Source: Acaryochloris sp. CCMEE 5410
GTDB taxonomy: Bacteria > Cyanobacteriota > Cyanobacteriia > Thermosynechococcales > Thermosynechococcaceae
Assembly: GCF_000238775.2 (NCBI RefSeq)
Contig: NZ_AFEJ02000001.1
Location: forward strand, 3,038,001 to 3,102,000
Direction: 5' to 3'
Length of the DNA stretch: 64,000 bases
Notes under the pieces: model-generated
Databases searched by the model: none
Told to the model about the DNA's origin: nothing
The model's input: the letters and a program-made list of their open reading frames with translations, nothing else
Made by a program: the position numbers and the translations under genes
Shown: positions 38,165 through 47,338 of the stretch, in pieces
Position numbering within the stretch: position 1 is the first letter of the stretch
How the letters are laid out: every line of letters begins with the position of its first letter

Positions 38165-38827
38165 ATGATTGGACAACCAGAATTCGTTGAAAACCCTGAG
38201 AATCGTTGCCCCGTTATTTTATTGGTGGATACTTCTAGCTCCATGAGCGGTGCGCCCATGGATGCGTTGAATAGTGGCCTAGATGCCTTCAAAGAAGCGG
38301 TCATTCAGGATGAACAAGCCGCCTTACGGGTGGACGTGGCAATTGTCAGTTTTGGACCAGTAGAACTCGTCCAAGATTTTGTCACCATTGACCAATTTGT
38401 ACCACTGCAGCTAGAGGCCCACGGCCTGACGCCCATGGGTGAAGCCCTCAGTTATGCCTTGGATTTGCTAGAAACGCGCAAAGCCACCTATCGCAACAAT
38501 GGCATTCAATATTATCGGCCTTGGGTTTTCTTGATTACGGATGGTGCCCCCAATCCTGATTCCCCTTGGCAGCAAGCTGCTGAACGCCTCAAGAATGCTG
38601 AAGCTCAGCGGAAGTTGTCCTTTTTCGCCGTGGGTGTCCAGGGTGCCGATATGGCCATCTTGAACCAAATCACCCCTCCTGAGCGTCCCCCTCTTATGCT
38701 GAACGGGTTAGATTTTCGGTCCATGTTCCTCTGGTTGAGTGACTCGATGGTGCGCGTGTCTAGCAGCACCGTCGGCGGAGATATGGTTGCTTTACCCCCC
38801 GTCGGTTGGGGACAAATCGCCACTTAG
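38165..38827 (+). CDS. TerY-like vWA domain protein
   Basis: A 220-residue single-domain vWA protein. The metal-site motif is complete: DTSSSMSGAPM near residue 20, a conserved threonine in HGLTPMGEAL, and a late aspartate in LITDGAPNPDSPW. It is the TerY-type first member of a three-gene set with a PP2C phosphatase and a kinase, known as the TerY-P triad; E. coli yegL-yegK-yegI is a similar set. The role in the family is thought to be stress-response phosphorylation signalling, with the vWA protein as scaffold or substrate adaptor. Confidence 0.88.
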   Translation: MIGQPEFVENPENRCPVILLVDTSSSMSGAPMDALNSGLDAFKEAVIQDEQAALRVDVAIVSFGPVELVQDFVTIDQFVPLQLEAHGLTPMGEALSYALDLLETRKATYRNNGIQYYRPWVFLITDGAPNPDSPWQQAAERLKNAEAQRKLSFFAVGVQGADMAILNQITPPERPPLMLNGLDFRSMFLWLSDSMVRVSSSTVGGDMVALPPVGWGQIAT

Positions 38828-38934
38828 ACATTAGAGACGGAGACTTGTGAGGGGGCTGCAAACATTGATGTTTGTTGCCTCTCCAGCTTCCGCATCCTAC
38901 CTATCGTTATTTTTCGCCCCCAAAAGGAGAGGTT

Positions 38935-39744
38935 GTGGCCTGGAGAGCAATCGTTCATTCTGCAATTGGAACTCGTCATCAACAGAAGCAATTGCCTTGC
39001 CAAGATTATGGCAATTATCTGGTGCAAGCAGATACCATCATTGGTGCCGTTTCTGATGGTGCCGGCAGTGCCAAATTCTCAGATGTTGGGTCTAAGCTCG
39101 CCGTTAAAACAGCGTTGGCCATCCTGGAGAGCAGACAAGAAAACTGGTCAGCGGTTGACTTAGAAACCATTCATGCCGAGGCCCCCAGCCTCTTCACTGA
39201 GATGGTTGAAGCGGTGGTTACGGCTTTGCGATCGCAAGCCGAGAGTGGTGAGTATCCTTTACGAGAGCTAGGATGTACATTATTAGGTTTTATTTCAACC
39301 CCCCATTGGCTAGCCTGCATGCAGATTGGCGATGGCTTTATTGTCACCCAAGCTCAGCAAACAGAACCCGAACCCTCTGAAACAGAACCCGTACCGTCCT
39401 TTGACCTGCTATTTGAGCCGGTTAAAGGCGAATACATTAACGAAACAGTGTTTGTCACTAGCGATAATGCAGTAGAGCATATGCAAATTGCTGTGCGTGC
39501 GGATCATCATCCTTTCGTCTGTGCAGCCACGGATGGCCTTGAGAAGGTTGCCATTCGGTTCCAGGATTGGCAAGCCTTCCCGCCTTTTTTCAAGCCCTTT
39601 TTAGAATGTTTACGCTCCATTTCCGATCCTGAGGAACGCCAAGCCTATTTAGAAACCTTCTTAGAATCAGATCGGTTAAACGCCAAGACGGACGACGACA
39701 AAACCTTGCTGCTTTGTCTATTTAGGCCAGAGGCTGACGAATGA
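38935..39744 (+). CDS. PP2C-type protein phosphatase of the TerY-P triad
   Basis: A protein of about 269 residues. The PP2C metal-binding aspartate motif reads AVSDGAGSAKFSDVGS, the phosphate-binding start is AIGTRHQQKQLPCQDYG, a later strand GCTLLGFISTPHWLACMQIGDGFI matches the family, and the C-terminal KTDDDKTLLLCLF carries the last metal aspartates. It would reverse phosphorylation by the kinase encoded next. GTG 38935 is preferred because AGGAGA lies five bases before it; a longer frame to 38872 lacks a good site. The stop overlaps the kinase ATG (ATGA). Confidence 0.88.
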   Translation: MAWRAIVHSAIGTRHQQKQLPCQDYGNYLVQADTIIGAVSDGAGSAKFSDVGSKLAVKTALAILESRQENWSAVDLETIHAEAPSLFTEMVEAVVTALRSQAESGEYPLRELGCTLLGFISTPHWLACMQIGDGFIVTQAQQTEPEPSETEPVPSFDLLFEPVKGEYINETVFVTSDNAVEHMQIAVRADHHPFVCAATDGLEKVAIRFQDWQAFPPFFKPFLECLRSISDPEERQAYLETFLESDRLNAKTDDDKTLLLCLFRPEADE

Positions 39745-42134
39745 CCGTTCTCAAATGCCAAGTTTCGGGTCGCACACTATCCCTGACGAAGCAGATCGCC
39801 AGTAGTGGGGAGGGTACGGTTTGGAAAACTAGCTATCGGGGTTTTCTCGCCAAGCTCTATCACGAACGCACCCCCGAGCGGTTTCAAAAATTACGGGTGA
39901 TGATTGCCCATCCCCCTCAAGATCCGACCCTAGGGCAAAATCATATTTCCTTGGCTTGGCCCAAGGATTTGCTGGAAAACCAGCAGGGCCAGCCCATGGG
40001 ATTTTTAATGCCGGAAGTGGGGGAAAGCGTCAAGTTATCTACGATCTACAACCCCCGGCTTCGCAGTCGCAAAGCGCCTCGGTTTAACTGGTATTACCTT
40101 CATACCGCAGCCCTCAATATTGCCTCTAGCATGAATGCGGTGCATAAAGAAGGGTACGTGGTTGGGGATGTCAAACCGCAAAATATCTTGGTGAATAACC
40201 AAGCCCTAATTTCGATTATTGATACGGACTCGTTTCAGGTCCAAGATCCCCACACTCGGGAAGTATTCCGATGTTTAGTGGGCTCAGAAGGATTTACCCC
40301 CTCCGAATTATTAGGCAAGGATTTAGCCTCCGTTGACCAGACCGAACTCCATGATCGGTTCCGGTTAGGGGTGATTGTTTTTCTCCTCCTTTTCGGCGAT
40401 CAGCCCTTCAAAGGGAAGTGGATTGGCCGGGGAGAGTCCCCCCAACCCACCACTCTGATTGAAAAAGGATTCTGGCCCTACGCCCCTCAAAGCTTGATTC
40501 GTCCGGGTCCCAACACCATACCTCTGTCAATTTTGCACCCACAGCTACAGTCCTGTTTCCATCAGTGCTTTACCCAGGGCCATGGCCAACCCCATTTGCG
40601 CCCCGCTGCCAATCAATGGATGACCGCTTTACAGAAAGCCATTGAGAACCTCAAGACTTGTAATTTGGAGTCCAATCACCATTACAGTCAAAGCTATGGC
40701 CATTGTTACTGGTGCGATCGCAACTCTCGCTTAGGGGTAGATATCTTCAGTCCTAACCCGGTGATTCCCAAGCCTGCTCCCAAACGTCGCCAGCAAAAGA
40801 AAAAGAGTCCTTGGGCCACCCAACCCCCAAGCCAAGCCAACCCAGCCCTAGCAGCGGCCTATGCCCAACGGATGCAGCAGCTTCAGAATATGCAAATTCC
40901 GAATTCTGGCATCACCCGCTCTATTCTACAAATGCCTTTAGTCCAGCGGACGAGTTGGCCCCCCTCCATTTCCAATTCAGTCCTAGGGCTGATTTTATGT
41001 GGCTTTAGTTTTTTGGGATTAGGGTTACTCCTAGCCCCGGAACTGAATCCTCAAACCTTTAGCTATTGGTCCAAATCCCTGGAACGCGCCGTCGATCAGT
41101 GGCTCGTGTCGAAGCTCGGCACAACCTTGACAGGGCCCCCTGTTGCTCAACTCCCCCCTCCCGGCCAAGCAACTACTGGTCAAAGCATTGCTGCCCCGGT
41201 AAACGGCCAGAAAGGCCACTGGGACACCATCACAACCTTATCTATTAGTCCCGATAGCGGCACCCTCGTTAGCGGTAGTCGAGACTTTACCCTCAAAATC
41301 TGGGATTTAAAGACGGGGAAATTGCTCAATACCTTATCTGAACATTATGAGCCCGTGGTCTCTAGCCATATTATTGACGATGGCCAGTCCCTGATTAGCA
41401 GCAGCATTAGCGGTAAAGTCTTGCAGTGGGACTTATCCACTGCCACCTTACGCCGCAGCTTTGTCAATTACACCGCCATGCGTCCTGAAGGTGGCATTCG
41501 GGCCACCGTTATTGATCCGAAAAAGCGGGTTATGGCCAGCAGTGCTTGGGGCGGCTCAATTCTACTCTATAACCTCACAACGGATAAAGTCACCCGCATT
41601 CCCTCGCAATTAATGGCCTCTGAACAAACGATGGTGCTGAGTCCAGATGCGAAAAGTCTGGTGACCAGCAACAGCGACGGCCAAATTCAACAGTGGAATG
41701 TTCAGACGGGTAAATTAGTCAGACGCTTGCCCAATACCCAGGGGTGGCAGTCTTCTGAACTCACCAGTGCCATCGCCTTAAGTCCCCAAGGCAATACTCT
41801 AATTACGGGGAGTTGGGGCGGGAATCTTGGGTTATGGAATTTTCAAACCGGTAAGCTGATTAAAAACTTTAAGGCCCATGAGAAACGGGTAGCTTCGTTG
41901 GCCGTGAGTACCGACAACAAATTTCTAATCAGCGGTGGCGAGGATCAGACCATCAAGATTTGGAGCCTCAAAACCGGCCAGCTCATCCAAACCCTGACGG
42001 CTCACCAAGGCAGTATTTCGACCTTAGCCATTAGTCCCGATAACCGCTGGTTGGTGAGTGGGAGCAGCGATCGCAGTATCAAAGTCTGGAATTTAAAGAC
42101 CGGAAAGCTTTTACGTACCCTGCTCAACTCCTAG
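39741..42134 (+). CDS. TerY-P triad protein kinase with C-terminal WD40 propeller
   Basis: A 797-residue protein. Residues about 1-300 form an atypical kinase: SSGEGTVW loop, a lysine in FLAKLY, a catalytic loop GDVKPQNIL in which the usual His-Arg of HRD is replaced, and IDTDSFQV in place of DFG, as known for TerY-P kinases. A Cys/His cluster follows (CNLESNHHYSQSYGHCYWC), a likely zinc ribbon, then one membrane helix (LGLILCGFSFLGLGLLL). From about 490 I count seven WD40 repeats, exactly one propeller. The fusion of a WD40 sensor to the triad kinase is the unusual part. It overlaps the phosphatase gene by four bases. Confidence 0.87.
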   Translation: MTVLKCQVSGRTLSLTKQIASSGEGTVWKTSYRGFLAKLYHERTPERFQKLRVMIAHPPQDPTLGQNHISLAWPKDLLENQQGQPMGFLMPEVGESVKLSTIYNPRLRSRKAPRFNWYYLHTAALNIASSMNAVHKEGYVVGDVKPQNILVNNQALISIIDTDSFQVQDPHTREVFRCLVGSEGFTPSELLGKDLASVDQTELHDRFRLGVIVFLLLFGDQPFKGKWIGRGESPQPTTLIEKGFWPYAPQSLIRPGPNTIPLSILHPQLQSCFHQCFTQGHGQPHLRPAANQWMTALQKAIENLKTCNLESNHHYSQSYGHCYWCDRNSRLGVDIFSPNPVIPKPAPKRRQQKKKSPWATQPPSQANPALAAAYAQRMQQLQNMQIPNSGITRSILQMPLVQRTSWPPSISNSVLGLILCGFSFLGLGLLLAPELNPQTFSYWSKSLERAVDQWLVSKLGTTLTGPPVAQLPPPGQATTGQSIAAPVNGQKGHWDTITTLSISPDSGTLVSGSRDFTLKIWDLKTGKLLNTLSEHYEPVVSSHIIDDGQSLISSSISGKVLQWDLSTATLRRSFVNYTAMRPEGGIRATVIDPKKRVMASSAWGGSILLYNLTTDKVTRIPSQLMASEQTMVLSPDAKSLVTSNSDGQIQQWNVQTGKLVRRLPNTQGWQSSELTSAIALSPQGNTLITGSWGGNLGLWNFQTGKLIKNFKAHEKRVASLAVSTDNKFLISGGEDQTIKIWSLKTGQLIQTLTAHQGSISTLAISPDNRWLVSGSSDRSIKVWNLKTGKLLRTLLNS

Positions 42135-42153
42135 CCCGGAAGGTATCTGACAA

Positions 42154-43233
42154 CTATCTGCCCTGGAGGTAATTGACAATGCCTTGGGCAATGGCTTCTG
42201 CCAACCGTTGGCGATGGGCTGCTGTTCGTAATTTTGCTGCATCAGTGCTGCCCGTTACGAACCCAAGTTCTACGAGAGCAGCAGGCATGGAGGATTTTCT
42301 TAAAACATAAAAGCGGGCTTGGCGAATGCCGCGATCGCCCACGGGAACGGTCCGACGAATGCTGGTATGAATGGCACGGGCCAAACGATATCCCGTCACA
42401 TAGTAGTAGGTTTCTAAGCCGTTGACTTCAGGACGGCTCAAGCTAATAGCATTGGCGTGAATACTAACAAACACGTCGGCGCGGGCCCCTTCGGCTTTAG
42501 CCACTCGCGGCGGTAAGTCAACTTCGAGATCGCCTGTCCGTGTCAACACCGCATTAATGCCCCGCTTTCGTAGGAGGTTATGGACTTGCGTCGACACATC
42601 CAAGACGACTCGTTTCTCCTGGAGACCCCCAATCCCCACGGCACCTGGATCTGCGCCCCCATGGCCCGGATCAATGACGACGACTTTTGCCCCAGATTTA
42701 ACGGGTTTAGAAACGATAGGTCCCGGTGAAGAAATAGAAGGCTTAGGGATTTTGGGGGGCGGCACTCGCACGGCAATGGTTCGCCGAGACGACTTTTTAG
42801 CATCCTTGAGGGGGAAAAATTTAGGCAGTTGCACGTACCAGCGGTTCGGGGCAATCCCCCGAACCAGCACTCGCCGAGGGCTGAGGGTATATTTTTTGCT
42901 CAGCTCAACCACGACGCGCGTGGTCTTGCGATTATGCTGAGCAACCCGCACCTCTCGAACATATTTGCTAATTTTGCGACGGGCCTTGAGTTTACGGAAG
43001 GTGGTGTTGGGGAGGTCAATCACCAGCCGGGTCGGGTTCATGACGACTTTCGCCCGCGGCTTTGTCGCTGAGTCCGTAATCAGGTCAATGCGACTTTGCT
43101 TCGAATTAAACTTCCAGTAGGTGAGTTGTCCCGCTGATGCACTGTCCGCCCAGCAGCATAGACTTAAAGCGAGGGGCAATACCCAACTGGCTTTTTTGAT
43201 CTGGCGATTCCACAGTCGTCTCTGAGCAGGCAA
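42154..43233 (-). CDS. N-acetylmuramoyl-L-alanine amidase with AMIN domain
   Basis: A 359-residue exported amidase (AmiC type) that cuts the peptide from the glycan of peptidoglycan, mostly for cell separation. A signal peptide (VLPLALSLCCWADSASA) is followed by an AMIN domain (LTYWKFNSKQSRIDLITD to about residue 135), which targets the enzyme to the wall. The amidase_3 domain begins VVVIDPGHGGADPGA with the first zinc histidine, has the zinc glutamate near LQEKRVVL, FVSIHANA with a second histidine, and ALVELGFVTG with the catalytic glutamate. All expected residues are present. Confidence 0.92.
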   Translation of the reverse strand: MPAQRRLWNRQIKKASWVLPLALSLCCWADSASAGQLTYWKFNSKQSRIDLITDSATKPRAKVVMNPTRLVIDLPNTTFRKLKARRKISKYVREVRVAQHNRKTTRVVVELSKKYTLSPRRVLVRGIAPNRWYVQLPKFFPLKDAKKSSRRTIAVRVPPPKIPKPSISSPGPIVSKPVKSGAKVVVIDPGHGGADPGAVGIGGLQEKRVVLDVSTQVHNLLRKRGINAVLTRTGDLEVDLPPRVAKAEGARADVFVSIHANAISLSRPEVNGLETYYYVTGYRLARAIHTSIRRTVPVGDRGIRQARFYVLRKSSMPAALVELGFVTGSTDAAKLRTAAHRQRLAEAIAQGIVNYLQGR

Positions 43234-43491
43234 ATCTTTAATCTCGAGTAGGTGGGGGAGATAGATCCCTCTTGACTGGTCGGAGGGCGATCAAGTTTCC
43301 GGGACAGATATTTTGCTCCGGGAAAGATGATGCGTATCGCCCGCCATCATCATGGATCATTGCTAAAGACGCAAGTCTTATGGATCAATTGCGCTGATGA
43401 GATGGGCTAAAACCTTTGACTAGCAAGCATTGATACCCAATTGAGTGTTTTCTAGTTGCTTTGCGTTTCTTAAATGTTTCCCTCCTGGTTG

Positions 43492-45069
43492 CTAGGCGTC
43501 CCCCGCCCCTTGGGGAAGGCGAATCGGTGCGAGGGGATAGTGATACCACTGGCGTTGAAAGCGTTCTGCAATCAAGGGACGCAGAATAAATTTAGGGGGC
43601 GTTCCGGCCTGGACATCAATCCGGAGACCGGAATAGGGGCGATGTTTATGGGCCCCCTGTCCATGGCGACCCATAAAGAGTTGAGATCGCGCCACGCATC
43701 GCTCGGATCCACCATCCACCGACTCCCACAAGTCAGGGCCTTCGGGGCGTTGTCGCCGTAGACTAAATCCACTGCCGCCACACACCACACAATTGATATG
43801 GGAATCGGCATGGCCCGTATCGCCCGTTTTCAAAACCTCTAAACAATGGGCATGGCCATTGAGGATCAAATCCACCAGGGGACGACCAGCCGTTTGCTCT
43901 CCCACGGCCTGCTGGACCTGATCTAAAACCTGGCGCAAATGACGGCGGATGGCCAGGGTTTGGCCCTGATACCATTTACTGGCCTCGGTGACATAGGGGG
44001 GGTGATGAAAAAATAAAATGCGTCCTCTCACCTCGGGGGTGGACCAGGACTCAATTAACCGCTGTTTTAGCCACACCAATTGTTCGATATCTAAGCGAAG
44101 GTCAGGGTCATCCGCCAATTGCTTATCAATATCTAAAATTTGCTCGTCTAATTGCTCAACTTTAGTGTAGGTATCGCTGTCATCATCCTCTGAGCGAGAC
44201 TCATACTGGCGCAACGCTGCTGCCAATGCCCGACTTCTAGCATTGATCAGGGCTTGGCGATCGGCTTTGAGTTGTCGTCGTCGCAATCGGCCCGTTTTAT
44301 CTTTAGGAATGGGTAATGGGGTATTTAAGGTATTCGAGTCCAGGGCAAAGAAATCAATCCCACCCTGACGAAACTGATAGTAACGGTTGGGTAACCGCGT
44401 AAACACCCCAGGTTGATAGCGTAAGCAACGCTGGCCATGGAAATCAGCGGTGTAATGGGCCTCGATATGCTGGCGGAGTTCAGTCGTTGTCAACCGCTGG
44501 AGATAATCTAAAAACGCTTGGGCATAGGCATCCCCTTTATTGGACCCGTGCCAGCCTAGATCGAGGTCGAGCTGGCGCTGAAACAGGTTACGGATCGGTA
44601 AAGTGGCCTGCGCAATCAGCCCCACACACCAGGGCAAATCATAGTAATCATGGTTGCCCGGTACGGCAAACAGAGGCACCTTAAAGATCATTTGATCGTA
44701 GGTAATGTGTTGGGGCCGTTCCCCCTTAACCAGCCACTCTCGATACGGGCGAATAAAATTATCAAAGTATTGCTCCTTCGACCCCACCAGGTACACCACA
44801 TCCCCCGTATGGAGCACAAAGCTGCTGCCCTGCCCATGGGCTAAGAGTTGCTCCATCACGCGCCGCTGAGGACTATCGCCACGATATTGTCCGGTGCCAC
44901 TATCCCCAATCACCAAAAAGGAAAAATCGGGACTATCCGACGAAGCATCATCCACCACTAATCGGGTTTGATCAATCCTTCTAGTCTGTAGAACGGGATG
45001 CTGCCAGCACACCCGCTCCTGCATTTTGGCAATCTTGACGGCGACGGCAGGATCCGCAATTAACTTCAT
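43492..45069 (-). CDS. Calcineurin-like metallophosphoesterase
   Basis: A protein of about 525 residues with a metallophosphoesterase core. Seen in order: FLVIGDSGTGQY (DxG-like metal site), VLHTGDVVYLVGS (GD), FAVPGNHDYYDLP (GNHD), RILFFHHPPYV (H) and DLILNGHAHCLE (GHxH-like), the five motifs of the two-metal site. A charged insert in the middle (SRSEDDDSDTYTKVEQLDEQI) is not part of the usual core. The substrate is unknown. ATG 45069 is chosen because it follows the rhomboid stop by seven bases; a longer frame runs back into that gene. Confidence 0.87.
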   Translation of the reverse strand: MKLIADPAVAVKIAKMQERVCWQHPVLQTRRIDQTRLVVDDASSDSPDFSFLVIGDSGTGQYRGDSPQRRVMEQLLAHGQGSSFVLHTGDVVYLVGSKEQYFDNFIRPYREWLVKGERPQHITYDQMIFKVPLFAVPGNHDYYDLPWCVGLIAQATLPIRNLFQRQLDLDLGWHGSNKGDAYAQAFLDYLQRLTTTELRQHIEAHYTADFHGQRCLRYQPGVFTRLPNRYYQFRQGGIDFFALDSNTLNTPLPIPKDKTGRLRRRQLKADRQALINARSRALAAALRQYESRSEDDDSDTYTKVEQLDEQILDIDKQLADDPDLRLDIEQLVWLKQRLIESWSTPEVRGRILFFHHPPYVTEASKWYQGQTLAIRRHLRQVLDQVQQAVGEQTAGRPLVDLILNGHAHCLEVLKTGDTGHADSHINCVVCGGSGFSLRRQRPEGPDLWESVDGGSERCVARSQLFMGRHGQGAHKHRPYSGLRIDVQAGTPPKFILRPLIAERFQRQWYHYPLAPIRLPQGAGDA

Positions 45070-45076
45070 GGAGAGC

Positions 45077-45796
45077 CTAATCTTCAGCAGAAAGTACAGC
45101 GCTATCTGCTTTGCTGAATAACCCAAGCAGCGGCCCCAGAATTGCGCCAAATACAAATCCACCGGCATGAGCCCAATAGGCAATCCCGCCCGCTTCCATA
45201 CCGACGGTGACAGGAGCATCTAAGCTGGCAACACCGTAAAAGGCTTGCTGCAAAAACCAAAATCCCAGGTAGAGGATCGCAGGAATTCTAAAGGTAGTCA
45301 GATAGATGCCCAAGGGGACTAGGGTTAGGATTCTGACTTGGGGAAAGCGGAAGATATAAGCCCCCATTACCCCTGCGATCGCACCGCTGGCTCCTAAGGA
45401 TGGCACCACCGACAGGGGATTGAAAAACCATTGGGTCAGAACCGCCAAAGCCCCGCAGGCTAAGTAAAAGAGCAAAAAACGGCCCCGCCCTAGCTGCTCT
45501 TCCACATTATTGCCAAAGATCCACAGGTAGAGCATATTGCCCGCCACATGCAAAAAACCCCCATGAAGAAATTGGGAGGTGATTAAGGTGCCCCACTCTC
45601 CGGCATCCACCGCAGAGAAACCGCCAAAACTTGCGGTCAGTTCGATGGGGACCACCGCCCAGCGCTGCATAAAAAGGCTGAGCTGTCCCGGAGACAAGCT
45701 CAACTCATAGCCAAATATCAATACATTGAGAACAATCAGGCCATAGGTCACATAGGGCGTGATTTGAGTTGGATTTTCATCGCGAAGAGGAACCAC
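45077..45796 (-). CDS. Rhomboid family intramembrane serine protease
   Basis: A 239-residue rhomboid with about six membrane helices. The catalytic serine is in SLGASGAIAG (Ser137) and the histidine in YWAHAGGF (His210). The conserved FLHVAGNMLYLWIFG segment, which supplies the oxyanion-site His/Asn, is present near residues 81-95. It should cut membrane proteins within the lipid bilayer. The substrate is unknown. The metallophosphoesterase gene starts seven bases downstream, so the two form an operon. Confidence 0.92.
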   Translation of the reverse strand: MVPLRDENPTQITPYVTYGLIVLNVLIFGYELSLSPGQLSLFMQRWAVVPIELTASFGGFSAVDAGEWGTLITSQFLHGGFLHVAGNMLYLWIFGNNVEEQLGRGRFLLFYLACGALAVLTQWFFNPLSVVPSLGASGAIAGVMGAYIFRFPQVRILTLVPLGIYLTTFRIPAILYLGFWFLQQAFYGVASLDAPVTVGMEAGGIAYWAHAGGFVFGAILGPLLGLFSKADSAVLSAED

Positions 45797-45857
45797 TTGT
45801 ACAACCTCGCTGGAGGGACTACTATGCAGCTTAGTTTATTTATCCCGTGAACGGGTG

Positions 45858-46259
45858 TTATCCCTGAGTCTTAGCGGGTTCAATGCGTAGATTGATAAAG
45901 AACACAACCAAGGAAATAAGATAAAGTCCCACAACAACCGCAAATCCGGCGACTGGCGGCGTACAGTCAGCGCCCTGCTTAAAACCGTAGCAATTTCGGG
46001 GACTCGCGAGCAAAACCAAACACTGGCAAGTCAGGCCCACCCACAGCCATAGCTCGCGATACCGAAGCTGACCATGAGGATGCTTAATCGCGCGGAAGAT
46101 CAGGTACAAGAGGCCCACACCATATACAGGCAGTACCAGCATAAAGAATGCGATCGCAACCGGAATGGTAAAGGCCAGCAGATTATGGATGATAAAACTG
46201 CCAATTGCATATAGCCCAAACCAAAGGGCAAACGTCTTGATAGAGATGGTTGAAGACAT
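45858..46259 (-). CDS. Hypothetical membrane protein, four helices
   Basis: A 133-residue protein with four hydrophobic segments (about residues 8-25, 30-55, 68-85 and 105-125) and short charged loops, including a Cys pair in the third loop (CYGFKQGADC). It resembles small DUF4870-like membrane proteins in layout but I do not recognise a family. It lies upstream of the rhomboid gene on the same strand. Confidence 0.6.
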   Translation of the reverse strand: MSSTISIKTFALWFGLYAIGSFIIHNLLAFTIPVAIAFFMLVLPVYGVGLLYLIFRAIKHPHGQLRYRELWLWVGLTCQCLVLLASPRNCYGFKQGADCTPPVAGFAVVVGLYLISLVVFFINLRIEPAKTQG

Positions 46260-46338
46260 CCTTCATCTCCCACGGTGGCAATGGTGGCAAGCTGCCCAAC
46301 TGGATCAACAGCAGGCATAGCTCAATCATAGAAGCGGC

Positions 46339-46818
46339 TTAAGGAGATGCCAACTGTATCTCTACAGGACGAATCACCCATCGGGAAGATGAGCTACCAA
46401 CCGTGTTCGCCTCAACCGTTCCCTCCACCCTGACGGTCTGCTGATCAAACTGGTCGGCTTCTTCAGGAGAGCGCAAAGATTGCTTATGGGTCGGAGGATA
46501 AAGGGAGACAGAGGTTCCATCTTTCAAGACTATCGTGGCTCGGATATGGGGAATAGGCGGTTGCTCAGGATTCCAGATGCCTGCGCTCGTGATATCTGGT
46601 ATTTGTTTTTGGGCAACGTAGCGCCCTTGCAAGGTCACCGTTTGGCCCCCATATTGTTGCAGCGTTTTTTGATCCTGAATGAGAGGCATATGGTTAAAGG
46701 CTGGGTCATTTCCAACGATGGATTGTTGAGGCAGCTCACAAGCCATCAATGGATATCCTGACAGAGTTAACCCCAAAATTCCTAAGCTATACCCTACGAC
46801 TTGTCCCAGTTGCGGCAT
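46339..46818 (-). CDS. Hypothetical exported protein, possibly OB-fold
   Basis: A 159-residue protein with an N-terminal hydrophobic segment (YSLGILGLTLSGYPLMAC), which may be a signal peptide or a lipoprotein signal ending at Cys27. The rest has paired strands such as QTVTLQGRYVAQ and QTVRVEGTVEA, a pattern seen in small OB-fold proteins. Function not recognised. It is the first gene of a same-strand run with the membrane protein and the rhomboid. Confidence 0.6.
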   Translation of the reverse strand: MPQLGQVVGYSLGILGLTLSGYPLMACELPQQSIVGNDPAFNHMPLIQDQKTLQQYGGQTVTLQGRYVAQKQIPDITSAGIWNPEQPPIPHIRATIVLKDGTSVSLYPPTHKQSLRSPEEADQFDQQTVRVEGTVEANTVGSSSSRWVIRPVEIQLASP

Positions 46819-47338
46819 TGGATTAGATGACCTAATTGTCTTTCAGTTTAAAAATGCCCACCGACGATCCACCCATTTCTTTCTAGAGAAAAATAGCAAT
46901 GTTGAACGTTGCGGCAACTTGAGGGTTGCTGTTCTTCTTACATCATTTTTGTCTTTAATCAACACCTCAAAACGCTCAGGATACTTTAAATCAAAAAAAG
47001 CAGGCCATAGTCAGCCATCTTTGGATATCTGACCTGCGATTAAAATTGCTACATTGATTTTTCAGCAACCTTTCTAGACTCCAAACCCTTTAAAAATCCT
47101 ATTAAGAAAGAAAGATATTTTCATACCTAAAAATCAATTAAAGTCTAAATTCTTTTAATTTCATAGACTACTTTCGGCAAAATATTTTTCTCTATGATGT
47201 GTTTATTTGAGTCAAGGGCAATCTAGGGCATGGCCCATAATGCCCTAGCAATCAGATAGAAAGCGACCGCATGACCCTCTGAGAATCCAATGCAATATTT
47301 CGATCAGTTACTAGTTCTCTATACACAAACTATTTGAT
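46819..47338. other. AT-rich intergenic region with a leader hairpin
   Basis: 520 bp between divergent genes. No coding frame is convincing. CTAGGGCAT (47223-47231) pairs with ATGCCCTAG (47240-47248), a nine-base stem with an eight-base loop, about 90 bp before the pyrophosphorylase start, so it could lie in its 5' leader. The rest is AT-rich and otherwise blank to me. Confidence 0.5.

Noticed and set aside
43302-43329. Near-palindrome TTTCCGGGA ... TCCGGGAAA upstream of the amidase gene
   Set aside because: Arms are imperfect and the place is ordinary; no known operator matches.
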